NCBI GenBank assembly: GCA_047620505.1
Contig: JBLHKS010000330.1
Coordinates: forward strand, 1-5,686
Reading direction: 5' to 3'
From: JBLHKS01 sp047620505
GTDB taxonomy: Bacteria > Verrucomicrobiota > Verrucomicrobiia > Verrucomicrobiales > DEV007
Length of the DNA: 5,686 bases
A model generated the notes under the pieces. That model saw nothing but the letters and a program-made list of their open reading frames with translations, had not been told where the DNA came from and made no database searches. The position numbers and the translations under genes are program-made. Shown one piece after another: positions 1 to 4,641 of this stretch (position 1 is the first letter of the stretch; the number at the start of each line of letters is the position of its first letter).

Positions 1-961
1 CCAGACTGAAGTCATCCAGCGAGCCCGCTTGATCGTAAAGATAGAGAAATCGCGGAGACGCCAGCGCGGCCGACGCCGCTGTTTTCATGCCTTCCGAAAA
101 CGAGTCGCCAGCCTCGATTTGAGCAAGCACGGCAGCGGCGTAGCGATCGAGAAGTTCGTCTTCAACCGGGCGTCGAAACGCTCGGCTTAGGAAATCCTGA
201 AGCCGCTCACGCACAACCAGCTCAACATCGTCGCCAGTCGGCGGAGACGCGAAAAACTTCGTCCAGATCCCAACGGTTTTCGCGTTGAAATCCCGACTGC
301 CGACAACCGAGCGGCTTAGCTTGAGAAACGACTCCATCAACAGCGGCGAGAGCGAAAGGTGATCTCCGCGATTGTCGTAGCCGTGCTCAGCGCGGAGGTC
401 CTGCGGGAATGCGGAGACGCCAACGAGGCGCGATTCGATCAGCTGAGATTTTCCGAGCGGGCGGCTTCCGACTTTCAATTTTTCGGGCATCTGGCCGGTC
501 TCCGGCTTGAAATAACCGCCATGCTCGCGAAGCACGCGCTCGGGCAGCGAGAAGACGTTCACGTTGAGTTCGAACAGGTCTTGAACCGCGTTGTTGTACT
601 GAAACCGATTCATTCGCCTAACCGGCGTATGCGGAATCGAACCCTGCGCGGCGACCGATTCGTGAAGCAGCGCTTTCAGCTGAACCAGCAGCTGCTGGCG
701 CTTCTCGGACGACAGCTGCGGCTCGTCTTCGGGCGGCATTTCCTCAAAATCGATCGCCTCGACGAGGTCCTTGAGCAGCTCCGGATTCGCCTTCAAATCC
801 GCAACGCTTTCCAGCTCTAACAGATTCACCTTGCCTTTGACTTTTTCGTTTTCGCCGTGGCACTTCGTGCAACTTTCTTTGAAGACCGCGCGCAAATCGA
901 GGGGCTCGGCCGCGAAAGCTCCGGTGGCGAAGAGGAGGAAAATCTGGAGTGCTTTCAGCAT
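1..961 (-). CDS. Secreted planctomycete-type cytochrome c / DUF1592-family protein (partial, C-terminus missing)
   Basis: The 320 visible residues begin at ATG 961-959; the gene continues past the left edge. Residues 1-18 form a Sec signal peptide (hydrophobic core IFLLFATGAFA, cleavage near Ala17/Ala18), so the protein is exported. A PSCyt1-type haem domain follows: CTKCH at 31-35 is the c-type haem attachment motif and Met75 in an EMPP sequence (74-77) is the likely distal ligand. Residues about 113-215 look like DUF1587 (PVRRMNRFQYNN near its start, GYDNRGDHLSLSP at 194-206). Residues about 251-280 match DUF1595 (FLSRAFRRPV at 257-266), and DUF1592 begins near 285 (ALASPRFLY at 299-307). 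The family normally continues with more of DUF1592, then DUF1588 and DUF1585, which would lie outside the window. Such proteins are abundant in Planctomycetota and Verrucomicrobiota; a redox or polymer-degradation role is suspected but unproven. The start overlaps the stop of the beta-helix gene, and no Shine-Dalgarno is visible. Family call is firm, function unknown. Confidence 0.93.
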   Translation of the reverse strand, partial: MLKALQIFLLFATGAFAAEPLDLRAVFKESCTKCHGENEKVKGKVNLLELESVADLKANPELLKDLVEAIDFEEMPPEDEPQLSSEKRQQLLVQLKALLHESVAAQGSIPHTPVRRMNRFQYNNAVQDLFELNVNVFSLPERVLREHGGYFKPETGQMPEKLKVGSRPLGKSQLIESRLVGVSAFPQDLRAEHGYDNRGDHLSLSPLLMESFLKLSRSVVGSRDFNAKTVGIWTKFFASPPTGDDVELVVRERLQDFLSRAFRRPVEDELLDRYAAAVLAQIEAGDSFSEGMKTAASAALASPRFLYLYDQAGSLDDFSL

Positions 962-963
962 CA
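959..963 (-). other. TGATG stop/start overlap joining the two minus-strand genes
   Basis: Read on the minus strand, TGA (963-961) ends the beta-helix gene and ATG (961-959) starts the cytochrome-type gene, sharing one base. No Shine-Dalgarno precedes the ATG (the upstream sequence is ctggttaaagtc). This is the classic arrangement for translational re-initiation, so the two proteins are probably made together. Confidence 0.85.
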
Positions 964-2310
964 GACTTTAACCAGATTTGCGATCTCCACGCCGTCTCCG
1001 GTCTCGACGTTCGCGTTGACGGTGCAGGCTGAAATCAGATTCGCCGCACCCGTTCCGTGAAACCGAATCGCCGCCAGGTTTCGATCCGCGATGCGATCGC
1101 CAGCGACGGTGCAGCCGGAAATATTCGTCTGCTCGCAATCCTCGGCGTCGATTCCGTAGGGACTGCCGTCCAGCAGCTGGCAACCCTGAACGCTGATCCG
1201 TTTGCAGCTCGAAAGCTCAAGCAGAGACGCGCCGTTGGCCTGGCCTTCGGGCGATTCGTCCTGGATCGTGCATCCGCTCAAAACGACATCTTTTGAATTA
1301 ACGATTCGAACTCCGCAATTCGCCCTGGGGGTGTGTCGGCGAAAAATGTTGCCGCTCAAATTAATCTGGCTGCACTGATCGAGAAGAAGGTTTCGATTCT
1401 CGCACGAATAAATGCAGTTTCCGCTGATCGCGACGCCGTAGCAACCGGTCAGATGAACGTTCGTTTCCTGGCTGCCGATGATGTTTCCGGTCACCGCCCA
1501 CAAGCCCGGCGGCCGGCTTTCATCCGGCTTTTCGATGATCCGAATATTTGCCCCGCCAGGCGAAATCGTGGCCTGGATCGTGTTCGAGGCGATCGTAACT
1601 TCGTTCACGCTCGCCTTCTCAGCCCTCGTATCGATGTAGATTTCGGCTGTCGGTTCCGGCTCGGCACCGTGCGCGCGATAATTATTATATTCGATGTCGT
1701 TACCGGTAATCTGCAGGTTGCGAATCTCGGATTTTTCGATCCGAATCCCGCCACGCCGGTTGTAGCTGATGTGGCTACCTGAAATGTTGATCTGGTGGAG
1801 ATTCACCTCGTCCAGAAGCACACCAACTCCGGTGTTATGATAAATGTGCGAATCGCTGATGAGCACGTTTCGATTCCGGCGATGCAGGCGGATTGCGTTT
1901 CGCACTTTACGGATCAGAACGCCGTCGAAAGTGCTCTGCATCGTCTCGATCAGCTCAACGCCGTCGGCTTCCGGATTGTCTCCGGTGATTTCCAGATTTC
2001 GCAGAGTCGCCATCCGTTGATTCGCCCAGACATTCGGCTTAGCTGAGTTTGGATCGCCCGTTCCGCCGTGCGCCCCGATGATCCGGAAAGCCGGGCCGGC
2101 TCCCGCCATCACGACCGTCGCCGTCCCGCTTGAACCATCGATCCCGATCCGCCCGGTTTCGTCGAGAACGACCTCGATCGTTTCGCTGATCCGATAGTTT
2201 CCGCGTGGAAATTCCAGCGAGCCGTTACCGGCCGTGATCGCATGCCGAATCGCTTCGGTATCGTCAGTAGCGCCGTCGCCGAGGGCTCCAAAATCCTTCA
2301 CATTGCTCAT
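961..2310 (-). CDS. Right-handed parallel beta-helix protein (pectate-lyase-3-like N-terminus)
   Basis: This is a complete 449-residue protein. The N-terminus (VKDFGALGDGATDDTEAI, 4-21) is the classic opening of pectate_lyase_3/GH28-like beta-helix proteins, followed by an LEFPRGNYRI segment (32-41). From about residue 100 the chain is a solenoid. Related turns recur at 151, 176, 201, 240, 273, 295, 318, 344, 374, 397 and 426 (patterns I-S/T-G-N/C-x-I), spaced roughly 22-39 residues, as expected for beta-helix rungs. Catalytic residues of a polysaccharide lyase or hydrolase cannot be assigned by eye, so it may be an enzyme or a carbohydrate-binding scaffold. There is no signal peptide or membrane segment, and an in-frame TAG at 2322-2320, three codons upstream, leaves ATG 2310-2308 as the only sensible start. 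All 11 cysteines lie after residue 289. It is the first gene of a two-gene or longer operon with the cytochrome-type gene. The fold is confident; the substrate is unknown. Confidence 0.92.
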   Translation of the reverse strand: MSNVKDFGALGDGATDDTEAIRHAITAGNGSLEFPRGNYRISETIEVVLDETGRIGIDGSSGTATVVMAGAGPAFRIIGAHGGTGDPNSAKPNVWANQRMATLRNLEITGDNPEADGVELIETMQSTFDGVLIRKVRNAIRLHRRNRNVLISDSHIYHNTGVGVLLDEVNLHQINISGSHISYNRRGGIRIEKSEIRNLQITGNDIEYNNYRAHGAEPEPTAEIYIDTRAEKASVNEVTIASNTIQATISPGGANIRIIEKPDESRPPGLWAVTGNIIGSQETNVHLTGCYGVAISGNCIYSCENRNLLLDQCSQINLSGNIFRRHTPRANCGVRIVNSKDVVLSGCTIQDESPEGQANGASLLELSSCKRISVQGCQLLDGSPYGIDAEDCEQTNISGCTVAGDRIADRNLAAIRFHGTGAANLISACTVNANVETGDGVEIANLVKV

Positions 2311-2499
2311 GGGCGAACGCTAGCTGGGACGAAACGCGGCGGCAACGGCGTTTTTCGAAACCAGCAGCTGCTCGGCCGACGAGCCAATTTTATCGGCGAT
2401 TCAACGCTTCTGCTCTCGGGGAATCTAAGCGCTTGACCGCGGCCCTGGGCCCGCTTGGTTCTCGCCCGCTTCTCGCATTTTCCAATTTCAAAACCTTCG
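2311..2499. promoter_or_regulatory. Divergent intergenic region; presumed promoters of both operons
   Basis: This is the only long non-coding stretch, lying between divergent ATGs at 2310 (minus) and 2500 (plus), so it should hold both promoters. No convincing -35/-10 pair is visible. For the minus strand, TAAAAT at 2392-2387 is -10-like, but nothing good lies 16-18 bases upstream. For the plus strand, TTGACC at 2433-2438 is -35-like, but the matching -10 position (about 2456) reads TGGTTC. Two short perfect palindromes lie here, at 2363-2372 and 2441-2451. The regulatory role is inferred from geometry alone. Confidence 0.4.
2441..2451. repeat. Short GC-rich palindrome GGCCC-T-GGGCC
   Basis: A perfect inverted repeat with 5-base arms around one central T, about 50 bases before the ATG of the ExbB-like gene. 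It could be a protein-binding half-site pair or part of the leader. It is too short to be confident of function and has no T-run, so it is not a terminator. Confidence 0.3.
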
Positions 2500-3237
2500 A
2501 TGGACTTTAACGAACTCATCAACTCTGGCGCTCTCGGTCTTTTGACTCGAGGCGGAATTTTCATGTGGGTGATCCTGATTCTCGGGATCCTCGCTGTCGC
2601 CGTCATCATTGAGCGCTGGCGCAGCCTCAAGATTCTCCACACCAATCCGGTTAAATTGAGAAGCGACGTCGTCGACCTGCTTGCTCAGGATCGAGTCGAT
2701 GAAGCGCTCAAACTTTGCCACGATGCGCCGGGCCCGATCGCCGCGGTGCTGGGTAACGGGATCCGGAAGTTTAACGTGCTCCGTGAGCTGCGTTACGAGG
2801 CGGCGAGAATCGAAGACAACGTTAAAAAGAGCATGGAGGCGTACGGCGTTCACGTCGTCGCGGCTCTCGAGCGGCACTTGCCGATTCTGGCGACGATTTC
2901 GAGCGTTGCGCCGATGGTCGGATTCCTTGGAACCGTCCAGGGGATGATCATTTCGTTCGATGAAATTGTGGCGATGTCAGGGCAGTCGAACATCGTTGAA
3001 GCTGCGGCTGGCGGGATTCGAACCGCGTTGTTGACGACGTGTTTCGGCCTGATCATCGGGATCCCGGCCTTCATGGGGTTCAACTATTTTATGGGAGTGA
3101 TCAACGGCTTCGTCCTCGAAGTTGAGAGCACGGCCGAAGAGCTGATGGAAGCTGTTTCCGTGAAGCTGACTTTGGAAGAAAACGCAGCATCGGGCTCGCC
3201 AGTGCACCCTGAGCCCGAGGCGGATCCGCGAGTATGA
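2500..3237 (+). CDS. MotA/TolQ/ExbB family proton channel protein
   Basis: This 245-residue inner-membrane protein would form the pentameric proton channel that powers an ExbD partner. It has three predicted membrane segments: about 20-37 (IFMWVILILGILAVAVII), about 127-150, and about 171-197. The family signature is clear: APMVGFLGTVQGMI (137-150) in TM2 and TALLTTCFGLIIGIPA (175-190) in TM3, with Thr145 and Thr179 apparently at the positions of the conserved pore threonines of ExbB. A cytoplasmic segment (about 39-126) lies between TM1 and TM2, and a short charged tail ends in PEPEADPRV. I chose ATG 2500, which gives the usual short N-terminus before TM1. A TTG at 2455 would add 15 residues and cannot be excluded; TGA at 2434 blocks anything longer. 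The stop overlaps the next gene's start (ATGA), so both are cotranscribed. No Shine-Dalgarno is seen. The family is certain; assignment to Tol, TonB or another system cannot be made from sequence alone. Confidence 0.95.
   Translation: MDFNELINSGALGLLTRGGIFMWVILILGILAVAVIIERWRSLKILHTNPVKLRSDVVDLLAQDRVDEALKLCHDAPGPIAAVLGNGIRKFNVLRELRYEAARIEDNVKKSMEAYGVHVVAALERHLPILATISSVAPMVGFLGTVQGMIISFDEIVAMSGQSNIVEAAAGGIRTALLTTCFGLIIGIPAFMGFNYFMGVINGFVLEVESTAEELMEAVSVKLTLEENAASGSPVHPEPEADPRV
3234..3237 (+). other. ATGA start/stop overlap between ExbB-like and first ExbD gene
   Basis: ATG at 3234-3236 starts the first ExbD-type gene and TGA at 3235-3237 ends the ExbB-like gene. This four-base overlap implies translational coupling of the two channel subunits. 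It fits the absence of a Shine-Dalgarno before this start. Confidence 0.88.
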
Positions 3238-3656
3238 GGATCGTTCGTCGCAAGCTTTTGGTTGAGCCGCCGGCAACTGCGGCCCCGGACATCGCGTTCA
3301 TTTTGATCGTGTTTTTCCTCGTGTGCGCGTCGGTTCAGCCGGATTCCGGCAAGCCGCAGGACATCCCGAGAAGCGAAGAGTCGGAAAACAAAGAAGATCA
3401 GAGCCAGAACATCGAAATCACGCTGACGCAGAAGACGATTTTGATCAACAGCGAGACGATTGCGATGAACGGAGTCGAGACGAAACTCAAGCAGCTGCTG
3501 TCTGGCAAAAAGAACGAAGCGGACCACGTGGTGATGTTGAAGAGCGCCAAGGACACGACTTATCAGCGATGGATCGACCTGACGAGCCGAATTGAGAAAG
3601 CTGGCGGAATCGTGACACTTCAGCTTGAGCAGGAACAGACGATTATCGTGAATTGA
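3234..3656 (+). CDS. ExbD/TolR-family biopolymer transport protein (first paralogue)
   Basis: A 140-residue single-pass protein with ExbD architecture: a short basic cytoplasmic N-terminus (MRIVRRKLL), one membrane helix at about 20-36, and a periplasmic domain of roughly 100 residues. The helix starts at PDIAFILIVFFLV (18-30). Asp19 occupies the position of the essential proton-carrying aspartate of ExbD (Asp25 in E. coli). The linker after the helix is strongly charged (RSEESENKEDQSQN, about 46-59), followed by the alpha/beta pattern of ExbD/TolR: IEITLTQKTILINSE, an MNGVETKLKQLL helix, VVMLKSAKDTTYQRWIDLTSRIEKAG and a final VTLQLEQ strand. It overlaps the ExbB-like gene and lies 12 bases before a second ExbD gene, so it is expected to sit inside the ExbB-like pentamer. 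Family call is firm; the transduced output is unknown. Confidence 0.92.
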   Translation: MRIVRRKLLVEPPATAAPDIAFILIVFFLVCASVQPDSGKPQDIPRSEESENKEDQSQNIEITLTQKTILINSETIAMNGVETKLKQLLSGKKNEADHVVMLKSAKDTTYQRWIDLTSRIEKAGGIVTLQLEQEQTIIVN

Positions 3657-3668
3657 AGACCAAGAACG

Positions 3669-4076
3669 ATGAAAATTCCCCGCAAAACTTTTGTAGCCGA
3701 GGTCCCCGCGATGGCCATGGGCGACATTGCGTTTTTATTGCTGATCTTTTTCGTTATTCTCGCAAAAGCGGTCGACGACAGCCACGTGAAGTGGACTCCG
3801 GCCGAGGCGGATGACTTGGAAGCGAGCGGCGGGATGCGCGCGAGCGTCGCGATCGATGCCGATGCGGTGATGTTTTTGAATGGCCGAGAAATCCAGCCAG
3901 CGAACTTGTCCGATGCGTTGACCCAGCTGCTGGGCGACCTCGAACCCGGCAACAGAACCGTGCAATTGAAGGTTCACAACGAAGCCCAGGCGAAGGATTT
4001 TGAACCTGCGATTGAAGCCATCAGCATGGCGGGCGGCGATCTGATACACGTGCTGGATCCGCTTCCCGAAGAGTGA
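3669..4076 (+). CDS. ExbD/TolR-family biopolymer transport protein (second paralogue)
   Basis: A 135-residue single-pass protein with the same layout as its neighbour: basic N-terminus (MKIPRKTF), a membrane helix at about 20-35 beginning MGDIAFLLLIFFVIL (17-31), and a periplasmic domain. Asp19 again matches the functional ExbD aspartate. The periplasmic part differs clearly from the first copy: the linker is shorter, with KWTPAEADDLEASG near 41-54, then a VAIDADAVMFLNGREI strand pair, LSDALTQLL, VQLKVHNEAQAKDF and an acidic C-terminus (DPLPEE). The pair therefore looks like an old duplication rather than a recent one. It lies 12 bases after the first ExbD stop. Two such genes behind one ExbB-like gene could supply a heterodimer inside the channel. 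No clear Shine-Dalgarno is present (upstream AAGACCAAGAACG). Confidence 0.92.
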   Translation: MKIPRKTFVAEVPAMAMGDIAFLLLIFFVILAKAVDDSHVKWTPAEADDLEASGGMRASVAIDADAVMFLNGREIQPANLSDALTQLLGDLEPGNRTVQLKVHNEAQAKDFEPAIEAISMAGGDLIHVLDPLPEE

Positions 4077-4102
4077 CCAAACTTAAAACCTGAACGAACG
4101 AA

Positions 4103-4630
4103 ATGAGTGTGAAACAAATTCCAAATCCGGACGACGCTGTGGTGCAGACGGCGATGGTCAGCCCGAAGCGCGATGTCCAGCGCTTGCGCCAGAACTCAGC
4201 GGCCGTTGCCGGTGAGTTGAAGGATTTCCTCGCCCGAATGAAGGGCCGAAGCGCCAAGGAAAGACTCGGCGTGATCGCTTCGAGCGGCCTGTTTCGAAGC
4301 TCCATCGCGGCGATTTTCTTTTTTGCGATTTTGATCTCCGCGTTGACTGCAGGGCCCTATTTCTGGGACAAAATGAAAGCGGATGACGTGAAAAAGCCGG
4401 AAATTGCTGCGAATGGCGGCGGCGGAGAACCAGCAGCTGCTGCCGAGCCGACGCCCGAAGAACCAGCCGCAGATCCCGACGTCAAGCTCGGACAACCCGC
4501 CGATGTCAGCGTCGATCCGACGGCGATCAACCGAGCGCTCGGAACAAATGGAACGGCGGAACCGCCGGCCAATCCGCTCGATGGTGCCGGTGATCTGCTC
4601 GATCTGGGCGATCTTGACGGGCCCAAATAA
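4103..4630 (+). CDS. Unrecognised single-pass membrane protein with acidic Pro/Ala-rich tail, in ExbB/ExbD operon
   Basis: I do not recognise a family for this 175-residue protein. The N-terminal 66 residues are basic and probably cytoplasmic, with a helix-prone stretch at 24-57 (DVQRLRQNSAAVAGELKDFL then ARMKGRSAKERL). One membrane helix follows at about 67-84 (SSIAAIFFFAILISALTAG). The remaining 90 residues are low-complexity: GGGG at 104-107, an Ala/Pro/Glu-rich stretch, and an Asp/Leu-rich end (LLDLGDLDGPK). By the positive-inside rule the tail is periplasmic. The outline (N-terminal anchor plus Pro-rich periplasmic extension) resembles TonB, but the membrane helix has no histidine and no folded TonB C-terminal domain is evident, so I do not call it TonB. 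It lies 26 bases after the second ExbD and 11 before the DUF4159 gene, suggesting an accessory or adaptor subunit of the same complex. The coding call is strong; the function is unknown. Confidence 0.8.
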   Translation: MSVKQIPNPDDAVVQTAMVSPKRDVQRLRQNSAAVAGELKDFLARMKGRSAKERLGVIASSGLFRSSIAAIFFFAILISALTAGPYFWDKMKADDVKKPEIAANGGGGEPAAAAEPTPEEPAADPDVKLGQPADVSVDPTAINRALGTNGTAEPPANPLDGAGDLLDLGDLDGPK

Positions 4631-4641
4631 TCAAAACCGGC

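Noticed and set aside
359..820. Open frame of 153 codons on the plus strand
   Set aside because: It lies wholly antisense to the cytochrome-type gene, whose DUF1587 and CxxCH motifs prove the minus-strand frame. The translation shows no recognisable domain.
1678..1695. Short AT-rich patch (ataattattatattc) inside the beta-helix gene
   Set aside because: It encodes the in-frame EYNNYR turn of the beta-helix, matching an Asn-rich rung; no sign of an insertion or separate element.
1333..1782. Open frame of 149 codons on the plus strand within the beta-helix gene
   Set aside because: Antisense to a gene with clear repeat structure in the minus frame; the translation has no family signal. Long antisense frames are common at this codon usage.
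2433..2461. Possible sigma-70 promoter: TTGACC with a 17-base spacer
   Set aside because: The -10 position reads TGGTTC, far from TATAAT, and the spacer is a GC-rich palindrome; not supportable as a called promoter.
2455..2499. TTG-initiated 15-residue extension of the ExbB-like protein
   Set aside because: It gives MVLARFSHFPISKPS before an ATG that already fits the usual short N-terminus of the family. No Shine-Dalgarno precedes the TTG; kept only as an alternative start.
2307..2645. Minus-strand open frame of 112 codons spanning the intergenic region and the start of the ExbB-like gene
   Set aside because: Very basic, low-quality translation, antisense to the ExbB-like TM1. It would bring a gene immediately upstream of the beta-helix gene, but nothing supports it beyond being open.
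4103..4630. TonB assignment for the orphan single-pass protein
   Set aside because: The general outline fits, but the membrane helix lacks the TonB histidine and the acidic tail shows no TonB-type C-terminal domain.
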